Shown here piece after piece: positions 10,081 through 17,785 of a DNA stretch of 40,941 bases. Source of the stretch: Duncaniella sp. Its GTDB lineage: Bacteria > Bacteroidota > Bacteroidia > Bacteroidales > Muribaculaceae. Position 1 is the first letter of the stretch; the number at the start of each line of letters is the position of its first letter. The stretch is from contig JAIDUB010000114.1 in assembly GCA_029060405.1 (NCBI GenBank), positions 1-40,941 of the forward strand. Direction: 5' to 3'. A program made the translations under genes and the position numbers. The notes beneath the pieces were generated by a model, which was not told the DNA's origin, did no database searches, and saw only the letters and a list, made by a program, of their open reading frames with translations.

Positions 10081-10111
10081 CAAAGATATGTGTTTTGGTC
10101 AAGATGAGCAA
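10081..10111 (-). promoter_or_regulatory. valS promoter
   Basis: On the minus strand, TTG (10111-10109), a 20-nt spacer and TATCTTTG (10088-10081) match the Bacteroidetes consensus. The -7 box ends 27 nt before the valS ATG, giving a leader of about 20 nt. Confidence 0.65.
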
Positions 10112-10112
10112 G

Positions 10113-11582
10113 TTATTTCTTGACTTTGCGCACGGGGTCACACGTCAGTCCCACGCCGAGTTTCTTGAAAATCTTGTGGTCTACTTCGCCCAGCATTACG
10201 GTCGAATGTACCTGACATCCGTTAAGTTCAGGCAGCTTTTCAAGCGCACGACGGCAATTTTCATCGCGGGTGCTGAGTACGGAGAGCGCTACAAGTACTT
10301 CATCGGTGTGAAGGCGGGGATTGCGGCTGCGGAGATAGTTGATTTTAGTAAACTGAATCGGTTCGATCATCACCTGCGGTATAAGTTTAATGGCATGGTC
10401 GATACCTGCAAGATGCTTTATGGCGTTGAGTATCAGCGCTGCGCTCGGACCTAACAGAGAGCCCGTCTCGGCAGTGATGATAGTGCCGTCGGCAAGCTCG
10501 ATTGCCGAGCAGGGTACTCCGCTTTTCTCGGCGCGCTCACGGGCAGCAACTGTGGTGCGGCGATAGGTGGTGTCGATCTTAGCCTGCTTCATCAGCAGCG
10601 CAATCTTGTTAACTTCACTTTCGTTGCAGTCGCCCATTGCCATGCTGCACAGAGCGGTATAATATCGGCGAATAATTTCGTTTTTCGACGCTTCGCTGCA
10701 TACTTCATCGTCGTCGATACAGAATCCCACCATATTCACTCCCATGTCGGTAGGCGATTTATAAGGATTCTCGCCGTATATACCTTCAAAAAGTGCATTC
10801 AGCACAGGGAAAATCTCGATGTCGCGGTTATAGTTTATTGCGGTCTTGCCGTAGGCTTCGAGATGGAAGGGGTCAATCATGTTCACATCGTTAAGATCGG
10901 CGGTTGCTGCCTCATAAGCGATGTTGACCGGATGTTTCAGGGGAAGACTCCACACGGGGAAAGTCTCGAACTTGGCATAGCCGGCCTCGATTCCGCGCTT
11001 GTGTTCATTGTAGAGCTGGCTGAGGCATACAGCCATCTTGCCGCTGCCGGGGCCCGGAGCCGTGACTATCACGAGGGGGCGGGTGGTCTCCACATAATCG
11101 TTGCGGCCGAATCCTTCATCGGAATCGATCAGTCCCACGTTAGTGGGATAACCTTCGATTGTGTAATGTACATATGTGATGATACCGAGACGTGATAGTT
11201 TTTCGCGGAAAGCGTCGGCACTGCTCTGGCCGTTATAGTGGGTCACCACAACCGAGCTGACGAGAAATCCACGTTTCATAAACTCTTCGCGCAAACGCAA
11301 TACGTCCATATCGTAGGTAATGCCTAAGTCCTGACGTACTTTGTTTTTCTCGATGTCAAGCGCGCTGATGACTATTACAATCTCGGCGTTGTCGCTGAGC
11401 TGACTCAGCATCCGCAACTTACTGTCGGGCTGAAATCCCGGCAGCACGCGACTTGCGTGATAGTCGTCAAAAAGTTTTCCACCTAATTCAAGATAGAGCT
11501 TGTTGCCAAACTTTGCAATGCGCTCTTTAATGTGCTCAGACTGTATTCTGAGATACTTGTCGTTGTCAAATCCGTACTTCAT
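10113..11582 (-). CDS. DUF1846 family protein
   Basis: 489 residues from the ATG at 11582; an in-frame TTG at 11594 would add four residues, but it overlaps the -7 promoter box and homologues start near MKYGFDNDKYL. The whole chain fits DUF1846: KYLRIQSEHIKERI, GKLFDDYHASRVLPGF, a glycine-rich APGPGSGKMAVCLSQL loop (~180-196) reminiscent of a nucleotide-binding loop, and GVNMVGFCIDDDEVC. The family is widespread in anaerobes and Firmicutes, with structures but no established function that I know. It is monocistronic between valS and a divergent GH28 gene. Confidence 0.85.
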   Translation of the reverse strand: MKYGFDNDKYLRIQSEHIKERIAKFGNKLYLELGGKLFDDYHASRVLPGFQPDSKLRMLSQLSDNAEIVIVISALDIEKNKVRQDLGITYDMDVLRLREEFMKRGFLVSSVVVTHYNGQSSADAFREKLSRLGIITYVHYTIEGYPTNVGLIDSDEGFGRNDYVETTRPLVIVTAPGPGSGKMAVCLSQLYNEHKRGIEAGYAKFETFPVWSLPLKHPVNIAYEAATADLNDVNMIDPFHLEAYGKTAINYNRDIEIFPVLNALFEGIYGENPYKSPTDMGVNMVGFCIDDDEVCSEASKNEIIRRYYTALCSMAMGDCNESEVNKIALLMKQAKIDTTYRRTTVAARERAEKSGVPCSAIELADGTIITAETGSLLGPSAALILNAIKHLAGIDHAIKLIPQVMIEPIQFTKINYLRSRNPRLHTDEVLVALSVLSTRDENCRRALEKLPELNGCQVHSTVMLGEVDHKIFKKLGVGLTCDPVRKVKK

Positions 11583-11591
11583 AACGGATTG

Positions 11592-11623
11592 CAAAGTTAA
11601 CCCATTTTTGCCGAAATTGCAAA
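11592..11623 (-). promoter_or_regulatory. Promoter of the DUF1846 gene
   Basis: TTTG (11623-11620), a 20-nt spacer and TAACTTTG (11599-11592) on the minus strand are an excellent consensus match. The -7 box ends only 9 nt before the ATG at 11582, so the mRNA would have a leader of only a few nucleotides. It overlaps the divergent GH28 promoter. Confidence 0.7.
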
Positions 11624-11639
11624 AAAATCATTATTTTTG
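11607..11639 (+). promoter_or_regulatory. Promoter of the GH28 gene at 11655
   Basis: TTTG (11607-11610), a 21-nt spacer and TATTTTTG (11632-11639). The spacer is one base longer than usual. The box ends 15 nt before the ATG, so the leader is short. It overlaps the DUF1846 promoter on the other strand. Confidence 0.5.
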
Positions 11640-11654
11640 CTCAAAATTAATGCC

Positions 11655-13037
11655 ATGAAAAGATTGATTACAAAATTGTTTATATTAATAGTTTCAGTAT
11701 CAACGATAAGTGCTGCCGATACAGCGGCACGATATAATACTCTGCGAGATTCAATAATCGGTAATGTCACGGGAGCGACAATCCCTTCGACAATATTGGA
11801 TATAAATAATTTCGGAGCGGTGGCCGACGGTGTTACCGATTGCCTGACGGCATTTGACAATGCCATATCTAAAGCGGCGGAGCAGGGTGGAGCGGTTGTA
11901 AATGTCACTCCGGGAGTATATTTTATTAAAGGACCCATTACATTTCGCAGCAATGTGACCCTTAATATAGAAGATGGAGCCGTAATACGTTTTTCTCCCG
12001 ACGCGGGAGATTATCCGCTTGTGGATACTTCGTGGGAGGGCACATTTCTTAAAAATTACTCTCCGTTCATATACGGCAAAGGGCTGCATGATGTAGCGAT
12101 TACCGGGCGAGGTATCATCGACGGTAATGCCGGAGCTACTTTTGCCTTATGGCGGAAGCAGCAGAAAGATGATCAGATGCTTTCCCGAAAAATGAATCAT
12201 GATGAAACCGCAGTCGATTCAAGAATATTCGGTCAAGGACATTTGCTCCGTCCTCATATGATTCAGTTTTACGATTGCGAGCGGGTAACGATAGAGGGCG
12301 TAAAAATCATTAACTCACCTTTCTGGTGTATTCATCTGCTCATGAGCGGGAATATTGTATGCCGTGGAATAAAATTTGATGCCAAGCTCGTGAATAACGA
12401 CGGAATTGATCCCGACGGTTCACAGAACATGATTATCGAGGACATTGATTTTGATAACGGCGATGACAATATAGCAATCAAAAGCGGCAGAGATAATGAC
12501 GGATGGCGACTTTCGCGTGCTTCTTCCAATATTCTCATACGCAACTGCCGGTTCAAGGGCCTTCATGGTGTGGTAATCGGCAGCGAGATGTCGGGCGGTG
12601 TGGAAAACGTGATTATAGAAAATTGTAGTGCATCGGGCTATTGCAAGCGTGGTATTTATGTAAAGACAAATGCCGATCGCGGAGCTTATGTAAGAAATAT
12701 TTTTGTAAGCGATTGCCGTTTTGGCGACGTGGAGGACCTGTTTTATATCACTTCGCGTTATGCCTCGGAAGGTGACGGGAACACACGATTTTCAAAGGTA
12801 AGCGATATATATGTCAATGGCCTTTCGTGTGAATCGGCATCGGCTGCGGCACTTGTACTTCAGGGTTTCGAAGCGGAAAAAGTGCGTCGCGTGACGTTTG
12901 ACAACGTCGAAATAGGAAAAGCCGAGATAGGAATAAGTTTTGAAAATGTCGAGGACGTGACCATGGGTGAATGTCACATTGGCGGCCACGCAGGAACGCC
13001 AACGCAGATTTCCGATAAAGACAAGATATTCCGTTGA
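11655..13037 (+). CDS. Secreted GH28-family (polygalacturonase-like) protein with altered active-site motifs
   Basis: 460 residues from the ATG at 11655, chosen because it begins a signal peptide (MKRLITKLFILIVSVSTISA) and follows a promoter. A right-handed beta-helix fills the chain: NNFGAVADGVTD at the N-terminal cap, GRGIIDG, NSPFWCIHLL, NNDGIDPDG (247-255), GDDNIAIKSG (269-278). GH28 enzymes hydrolyse galacturonan or rhamnogalacturonan backbones using the NTD, DD, GHG and RIK motifs. Here DD is intact (D270, D271), but the GHG position reads GLHG (302-305), shifting His by one, and RIK reads YVK (335-337). It may have another linkage specificity or weak activity. Its TGA abuts the stop of the convergent Fur gene. 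Confidence 0.85.
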   Translation: MKRLITKLFILIVSVSTISAADTAARYNTLRDSIIGNVTGATIPSTILDINNFGAVADGVTDCLTAFDNAISKAAEQGGAVVNVTPGVYFIKGPITFRSNVTLNIEDGAVIRFSPDAGDYPLVDTSWEGTFLKNYSPFIYGKGLHDVAITGRGIIDGNAGATFALWRKQQKDDQMLSRKMNHDETAVDSRIFGQGHLLRPHMIQFYDCERVTIEGVKIINSPFWCIHLLMSGNIVCRGIKFDAKLVNNDGIDPDGSQNMIIEDIDFDNGDDNIAIKSGRDNDGWRLSRASSNILIRNCRFKGLHGVVIGSEMSGGVENVIIENCSASGYCKRGIYVKTNADRGAYVRNIFVSDCRFGDVEDLFYITSRYASEGDGNTRFSKVSDIYVNGLSCESASAAALVLQGFEAEKVRRVTFDNVEIGKAEIGISFENVEDVTMGECHIGGHAGTPTQISDKDKIFR

Positions 13038-13454
13038 TCAGTTGTCACGACATTCTGGGCATATGCCCTTAAGCATGAAATTCACTGACTTGATAAGGTA
13101 TTCGGGAGGAATGCCTGCGGCTGATGCATTGATATTTTCGAGGCAGAATACCCGCTGGCATTTCTCGCAATAGAAATGAGCGTGCATGTCGGAGGCGGAA
13201 TGTCGGTCATGGCCGCCGCACAGTTCGTATTTTACTATTCCGCGACCATCCTCGAGAGTGTGAACCAGATCTTTTTCAACGAAAAGTGTCAGCACGCGAA
13301 ACACGCTCGATTTCTCTACCGTTTCAAGTTGGTTTTCAATTTCTACCAGACTTAGCGGATATTCCGAATTAATCAGAGCCTTGACCACAAGGAGTCTGTT
13401 GGGAGTGGCTTTAATTCCGGCCTCTTCGAGAAGTGTCAGGGCGTTTTTTTCCAT
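13038..13454 (-). CDS. Fur-family transcriptional regulator
   Basis: 138 residues. An N-terminal winged helix (~1-75) includes KATPNRLLVVKAL and the recognition helix SSVFRVLTLF. The C-terminal half holds metal-site residues: HDRHSASDMHAHFYC, then two CxxC pairs, CEKC and CPEC, typical of the structural Zn site. Fur-family proteins sense Fe, Zn, Mn or peroxide. Which one cannot be told from sequence alone. The divergent neighbours are a flavin/iron-sulfur protein, a nitroreductase and, further on, rubrerythrin, so an iron or peroxide (PerR-like) role is a reasonable guess. It ends flush against the GH28 gene and shares an intergenic region of 56 nt with the divergent redox operon. Confidence 0.85.
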   Translation of the reverse strand: MEKNALTLLEEAGIKATPNRLLVVKALINSEYPLSLVEIENQLETVEKSSVFRVLTLFVEKDLVHTLEDGRGIVKYELCGGHDRHSASDMHAHFYCEKCQRVFCLENINASAAGIPPEYLIKSVNFMLKGICPECRDN

Positions 13455-13473
13455 TGCTGTGATTTTTCAGGTG

Positions 13474-13481
13474 CAAAGATA
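13474..13481 (-). promoter_or_regulatory. -7 box of the Fur-family gene
   Basis: TATCTTTG on the minus strand, 19 nt before the ATG at 13454. No clear TTTG lies 19-21 nt upstream, so the -33 box is weak, as is common for regulated promoters. It lies back to back with the divergent -7 box at 13495. Confidence 0.5.
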
Positions 13482-13494
13482 GCAAAATATTTAC

Positions 13495-13502
13495 TAATTT
13501 TG
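13495..13502 (+). promoter_or_regulatory. -7 box of the FMN/4Fe-4S operon
   Basis: TAATTTTG, ending 8 nt before the ATG at 13511, which predicts an almost leaderless mRNA. No good -33 box is visible. The 13-nt space to the divergent Fur-gene -7 box is a natural place for a Fur-type operator, but I see no clear palindrome. Confidence 0.45.
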
Positions 13503-13510
13503 TAGCCGTT

Positions 13511-14572
13511 ATGAAACTTACCACAAAGATATTAAGCCTTATAGTGGTTCTGCTCATGATGGGAGCGGCAGCCATTACCGTCAATAAGAGAATTATCGGG
13601 CATGAGATAGTTAAAGCACATGAGGACGCTGTTGCTATAGATACGGATACCATGACCGTGATGCCCGATGGTAACATAGTGATTCACGCAGCTCCTTTTG
13701 CAAAGAGTAATATAGGTTATGCCGGTCCGGTACCTCTTGATATATATATTCATGATGGAAAAATTGCTCAAATTGAACCGCTCCCTAATTCGGAAACGCC
13801 ATCGTTTTTCAACCGCACTAAAGTTTTGTTTTCAAAATGGGAGGGACAATCGCCTGATCGAGCTGCAAAACTGCACGTGGATGCGGTGACCGGAGCTACA
13901 TACACTTCGATGGCTATCATCAATAATGTTAACGACGGACTTGATTATTACCTCAATATAGAAGGTGGTACCTCGCATTCGTTTCCGGCAAAAATGTGGA
14001 TAGCGCTGTTGGTTACTCTCGCGGCGTGTATTTTTCCGCTGTTTGTCAAAAACAAATTTTATAATTATGTGCAACTGACAGCTAATGTTGTTGTGCTCGG
14101 TTTCTGGTGCGGTCAGTTTCTTGACTATTCGCTGATGCTGAAATATCTCTCCGACGGTTTTGCACTGCCCGGTGCCATAGTGGCGATAGTAATGCTTATA
14201 GCTGCATTTATCTATCCGCTTTTCGGGCGCACACAGCATTATTGCAATCATATCTGTCCGCTTGGCTCGGCTCAGATACTCGTTGCCCGGATATGTGGCT
14301 ATAAGATTCATCTGTCGGCCGGAGTCATAAAGGCTCTCGACTGGTTCCGTAAGATACTCTGGGCGGTGCTGATGTTTATGCTTTGGGCTGACTGCCTAAC
14401 AGGCTGGATGGATCTCGAACTTTTTCAGGCTTTCCAGTTCCGGTCGGCTGAATGGGGTATAATAATTGCGGCGATAGTATTCGTGGCTCTCTCGGCAGTG
14501 GTCGCGCGCCCTTACTGCCGATTTGTATGTCCCACCGGGTCGCTGTTCAAACGTGCCGAAAATTTAGGTTAA
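13511..14572 (+). CDS. Membrane FMN-binding / 4Fe-4S redox protein (NosR/NapH-like)
   Basis: 353 residues. An N-terminal membrane segment (~5-23) is followed by an extracytoplasmic FMN-binding domain (~45-150) with the flavinylation motif DAVTGATYTS (124-133), whose Thr132 should carry covalent FMN added by ApbE. Then come about four to five membrane helices with two cysteine motifs, CNHICP (245-250) and CRFVCP (336-341), as in NosR/NapH/PceC-type proteins. The protein ends right after the second motif, with no separate ferredoxin domain. It probably moves electrons between the membrane or cytosol and an external flavin. It is the first gene of a run with a membrane-anchored nitroreductase 26 nt downstream. 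Confidence 0.85.
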   Translation: MKLTTKILSLIVVLLMMGAAAITVNKRIIGHEIVKAHEDAVAIDTDTMTVMPDGNIVIHAAPFAKSNIGYAGPVPLDIYIHDGKIAQIEPLPNSETPSFFNRTKVLFSKWEGQSPDRAAKLHVDAVTGATYTSMAIINNVNDGLDYYLNIEGGTSHSFPAKMWIALLVTLAACIFPLFVKNKFYNYVQLTANVVVLGFWCGQFLDYSLMLKYLSDGFALPGAIVAIVMLIAAFIYPLFGRTQHYCNHICPLGSAQILVARICGYKIHLSAGVIKALDWFRKILWAVLMFMLWADCLTGWMDLELFQAFQFRSAEWGIIIAAIVFVALSAVVARPYCRFVCPTGSLFKRAENLG

Positions 14573-14598
14573 CTCTTTTACACATAATATTATCCCTG

Positions 14599-15231
14599 AT
14601 GAAAAACTCTTCATTTCTCATTACCCTGCTTGCGCTTGCTCTTGTTTTTGTTACTTATAAATGGGTTGATTCCACTTCAGTACCGTCTGTGACAACCGTG
14701 GAAGCATCATCGACCACACTTGAAGATATAATGACGCGCACGAGTGTGCGCTCGTATTCCGATCGTAATGTGGACTCGCTCACTGTTGACACACTGCTGC
14801 GTGCCGCTATGGCAGCGCCCACCGCAGGCAACAAGCAGCCTTGGCGCTTTGTGGTAGTGAATGACACTGCTTCGCTCAATTACATCGCATCAAATTTCCG
14901 ATCGATGAAAATGGCTGCCGAAGCAAAAGTGGCCGTGGTAATGTGTGGCGATGTAACTGCTACTTTCGAGGGTGAAGGACGCGAATACTGGGTGCAGGAT
15001 GTTTCAGCCGCTACCGAGAATCTTCTTCTCGCGGCTCATACATTAGGTCTCGGTGCCGTATGGTGCGGTATTTATCCCATTTCAGAACGTGTAAGTGAGT
15101 TTTCGGCATTGCTGAAATTGCCCGAAAACATTCTTCCGATGGCATGCGTGTGCATTGGTTATCCTGCCGCAGAGTCGACTCCGAAAGATAAGTGGGAACC
15201 GGAGTATATCCGATATAACACTTGGCAATAA
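14599..15231 (+). CDS. Membrane-anchored nitroreductase-family flavoprotein
   Basis: 210 residues from the ATG at 14599, chosen because it opens with MKNSSFLITLLALALVFVTY, an uncleaved signal anchor or signal peptide; the open frame further upstream overlaps the previous gene. The remainder is a compact nitroreductase domain: the FMN-binding TRTSVRSYSDR (~50-60), AAPTAGNKQPWRFVVV (~73-88), QDVSAATENLLLAAHTLGLG (~135-154) and CIGYPAAE near the end. Most nitroreductases are cytoplasmic NAD(P)H enzymes, so the hydrophobic N-terminus is notable. Together with the flavinylated neighbour it suggests an extracytoplasmic flavin reductase step. Its stop is one base from the next start. Confidence 0.85.
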   Translation: MKNSSFLITLLALALVFVTYKWVDSTSVPSVTTVEASSTTLEDIMTRTSVRSYSDRNVDSLTVDTLLRAAMAAPTAGNKQPWRFVVVNDTASLNYIASNFRSMKMAAEAKVAVVMCGDVTATFEGEGREYWVQDVSAATENLLLAAHTLGLGAVWCGIYPISERVSEFSALLKLPENILPMACVCIGYPAAESTPKDKWEPEYIRYNTWQ

Positions 15232-15232
15232 C

Positions 15233-16204
15233 ATGAGCGAGTGGACTATCGAACGGTATACCTCCGCTCTCGAAAGGGAGTGGAACGAATTTAGCGGCCG
15301 GGCGCGTAATGCCACATTCCTCACCGACAGAGGATATATGGATTACCATGCCGACCGCTTTACCGATCATTCGCTTGTGGCTCGTAAAAACGGGAAAATC
15401 ATTGCCTTGCTTCCTGCCGATATTACTGCCGACGGAGTGCTGCATTCTCATCGCGGACTGACTTATGGCGGATGGATTCTCCCGCCCCGGCACTTTGATG
15501 CCGCCTCGATGCTCGACCTGTGGGATACGATGATAGAATATTGTAAAAAATCAGGTATAAATGAGCTGGATTACAAACCGTTGCCCTATATATTCGCGTC
15601 GGCACCGTCGGGCGAAGATATATATGCGCTGTTTCGCTCCGGAGCCCGGCTTACCGAGTGTAATATTTCGGCAGCTGTCAGACTCACGGCAAATCCCGGA
15701 TTTAATCAGGGACGTCGCCAGCGGTTGCGTAAAGCTATTGCAGCAGGTGTGAATGTGGAAAAGGCTGCCGACGAAAACACTTGGAAAGAGTTCTATCATA
15801 TGCTGCGGCGCTGTCTGGAAGAAAGGCATGAGGCCGCACCTGTGCACTCCTTGGATGAATTACTTTTGCTCAAGACCCGTTTTCCTGATAATATCGAATT
15901 GTGGGTGGCATGCCACGACGGTGCGATACAAGCTGCCACAGTATTGTATATATCCGGAAAGGTTGTCCACAGCCAATATATCGCCACGACACCTGAAGGT
16001 CGTGACATGAGCATGATATCGCCGCTATTTGACAAGTTGATATCGATGGCGGCGGCAGGTGATTTCGGTAATGGTGTGGATTACTTCGATTTCGGTACCA
16101 GTAACGAGGATCACGGATTGTATCTCAACGATACGCTTTATGAACAGAAAGCATCGATGGGAGCTACCGGTGTTCCTTACGAGAGATATTTATTGAAGAT
16201 TTAA
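15233..16204 (+). CDS. GNAT/FemAB-like acyltransferase
   Basis: 323 residues from the ATG at 15233, one base after the nitroreductase TAA. The pattern fits the acetyltransferase fold of the FemAB/GNAT superfamily: an N-terminal half with FLTDRGYMDYHADRF and VARKNGKIIALLPA, then LTYGGWILPP, a basic helix GRRQRLRKAI and a C-terminal half with IELWVACHDGAIQAATVLY and DYFDFGTSNEDHG. Such proteins transfer acyl or aminoacyl groups in wall, polysaccharide or small-molecule metabolism. I cannot name a substrate. Co-transcription with the two redox genes seems likely from spacing, but the functional link is unclear. Confidence 0.72.
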   Translation: MSEWTIERYTSALEREWNEFSGRARNATFLTDRGYMDYHADRFTDHSLVARKNGKIIALLPADITADGVLHSHRGLTYGGWILPPRHFDAASMLDLWDTMIEYCKKSGINELDYKPLPYIFASAPSGEDIYALFRSGARLTECNISAAVRLTANPGFNQGRRQRLRKAIAAGVNVEKAADENTWKEFYHMLRRCLEERHEAAPVHSLDELLLLKTRFPDNIELWVACHDGAIQAATVLYISGKVVHSQYIATTPEGRDMSMISPLFDKLISMAAAGDFGNGVDYFDFGTSNEDHGLYLNDTLYEQKASMGATGVPYERYLLKI

Positions 16205-16277
16205 GAACCATTTGCCACGTGAGAATGTTATAATTGCAAACAAAAATTAAAACAAAACAAACTAAAACTTCTCCATT

Positions 16278-16865
16278 ATGGCAACAACTAAAAGTATCAA
16301 AGGAACAAAGACCGAGCAGAATCTTGTGACAGCCTATATAGCTGAATCCACTGCTTACACCCGGTATACATTCTACGCTCAGCAGGCTGACAAGGAAGAT
16401 TACTATCCTATCGGACAGATTTTCCGCGAGACAGCCGATAATGAGCTCCATCATTGCAAGGTATTTTTCAAAATGCTTCAGGGCGGTCAGGTTACCGTTC
16501 CCGCTACTGTTGATGCCGGAATTATCGGAACGACAGCCGAGAATCTTGCCATTGCCGTAAAGGAAGAGGAGCAGGAAGGTGTTGATATGTACATTAATGC
16601 TGCTAAGGTGGCAACTGAAGAAGGTTTTCCTGAAATTGCAGAGCATTTCAACGCGATCGCAACTGTAGAGAAACGTCATCACGATCGATTCCAGCACTTC
16701 CTCGATCAAGTCAACGCAGGTACGGTGTGGAAACGCGATACACCGGTTACATGGCAGTGCCTCGTATGCGGATATCAGTATGTAGGCACCGAACCTCCTA
16801 CAGTATGTCCCGGCTGTGATCATCCCTATCAGCACTACATCGCACTTGATTATGATATGATTTAA
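16278..16865 (+). CDS. rbr: Rubrerythrin
   Basis: 195 residues. The N-terminal four-helix diiron domain shows AYIAESTAYTRY, ETADNELHHC (ExxH), EEEQEGVDMY and VEKRHHDRF (ExxH). The C-terminal rubredoxin-like domain has C161LVCG and C177PGC for one Fe(Cys)4 site. Rubrerythrin reduces hydrogen peroxide in the cytoplasm of anaerobes. The leader is A-rich (about 16238-16270) with no Shine-Dalgarno site, typical of well-expressed Bacteroidetes genes. It lies 73 nt after the transferase gene and is closed by a strong hairpin at 16895-16930, so it is probably its own transcript. A Fur/PerR-type regulator lies 3 kb away. Confidence 0.96.
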   Translation: MATTKSIKGTKTEQNLVTAYIAESTAYTRYTFYAQQADKEDYYPIGQIFRETADNELHHCKVFFKMLQGGQVTVPATVDAGIIGTTAENLAIAVKEEEQEGVDMYINAAKVATEEGFPEIAEHFNAIATVEKRHHDRFQHFLDQVNAGTVWKRDTPVTWQCLVCGYQYVGTEPPTVCPGCDHPYQHYIALDYDMI

Positions 16866-16894
16866 TTCAATCTAATCCATTCGATATATAAACG

Positions 16895-16930
16895 TCCGGC
16901 CCCGATGGTTGTAAAGCCGTCGGGGCCGGA
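16895..16930. terminator. Strong hairpin terminator between rbr and rhaD (bidirectional)
   Basis: A 14-bp stem, arms 16895-16908 and 16917-16930, GC-rich (CCGGCCCCGA against TCGGGGCCGG) with one G-U pair and an 8-nt loop. TTGATTTTTA follows on the plus strand. It sits between two convergent genes, 29 nt after the rubrerythrin stop and 24 nt from the rhaD stop, so it probably serves both. Confidence 0.85.
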
Positions 16931-16954
16931 TTGATTTTTATGCGATAGTATGGA

Positions 16955-17764
16955 TTACTTCGGGAGGTTGAATACAGTGGAAATTTCCTTCATCTGCTCC
17001 TGACTCATGCCGTCGGGCACGAATCCCATGGAGAGTGCGTCGCGGTAGATGATGGCACTCTTTGTGAGGGTGTCGATCATGTCGAAGGCTTCCATTACAT
17101 CGGGACCCACGGCAAAAACACCATGCTTTTCCCACATCACCACGTCGTAGTCATCGTCGATAGCCTTGATGGTGGCTTCGGCGAGTTCGTTTGATGAAGG
17201 AAGCATATAAGGTACGATACCGAGACCGCGCGGACAGAAAGCCTTGGTCTCGGGAATCATTGACCAAAGAATATTTGTCAGTACATCCTTCTTCAGGAAT
17301 TCAGGATTGTGGCTCATTGCCACAAGTTCGATGGGGTGGGTGTGAACCGAAGCCTTATAGTTGCTGCCTTTGCCGATGAGATAATTGTGCACGGCAAGAT
17401 GAGAGGGCAGTTCCGAAGTGGGTTTTACGAGATTATCGGCTATTATTTCATAGTGGGCGCAGTCGTCGGTGATGCGGATTATTGAACCGTTGTCCATAGG
17501 CCAGCGGGCAAGGTCGCGCATGCGGCGGTTAGTGCCCTTGCAATAGAAATATGTGCCCTTGAGATTGGGAAGCGTCATGCCGATAGGTGTTACCGGGCCT
17601 ATTGCGGGCATCTTGCGGATTTCATCATCTATGTGCTCGGTGACATTGACGGTGATATTTCCGCCATTGCGCTCTGCCCAACCTTTGGTCCAGAGATATC
17701 CGGCAACCTCAGCCACATCATTGACCTGCTTGGCGAGGTCAGGGCGATTATAAAGAATTGACAT
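16955..17764 (-). CDS. rhaD: L-rhamnulose-1-phosphate aldolase
   Basis: 269 residues, a class II (zinc) aldolase. It splits rhamnulose-1-phosphate into dihydroxyacetone phosphate and L-lactaldehyde in the cytoplasm. Visible residues: the loop ERNGGNITVN (~31-40), catalytic Glu118 in TSELPSHLAVH, zinc ligands His141 and His143 in SVHTHP, and His214 in WEKHG; these line up with E117, H141, H143 and H212 of the E. coli enzyme. It is the last gene of the rhaBATD operon, 21 nt after rhaT, followed by a bidirectional terminator. Confidence 0.95.
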   Translation of the reverse strand: MSILYNRPDLAKQVNDVAEVAGYLWTKGWAERNGGNITVNVTEHIDDEIRKMPAIGPVTPIGMTLPNLKGTYFYCKGTNRRMRDLARWPMDNGSIIRITDDCAHYEIIADNLVKPTSELPSHLAVHNYLIGKGSNYKASVHTHPIELVAMSHNPEFLKKDVLTNILWSMIPETKAFCPRGLGIVPYMLPSSNELAEATIKAIDDDYDVVMWEKHGVFAVGPDVMEAFDMIDTLTKSAIIYRDALSMGFVPDGMSQEQMKEISTVFNLPK

Positions 17765-17785
17765 GATTATATTTGATTGATAAAA

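Noticed and set aside
11583-11594. TTG start giving a four-residue-longer DUF1846 protein
   Set aside because: It overlaps the -7 promoter box and homologues begin at the later ATG.
14452-14598. Upstream in-frame start for the nitroreductase
   Set aside because: It overlaps the end of the FMN/4Fe-4S gene and would bury the N-terminal hydrophobic segment.
16211-16236. Rubrerythrin promoter from TTTG (16211) and TATAATTG (16229)
   Set aside because: The spacer is 14 nt and the -7 box has a mismatch; not convincing.
16164-16835. 223-codon frame opposite rubrerythrin
   Set aside because: Antisense shadow of a clear rubrerythrin gene.
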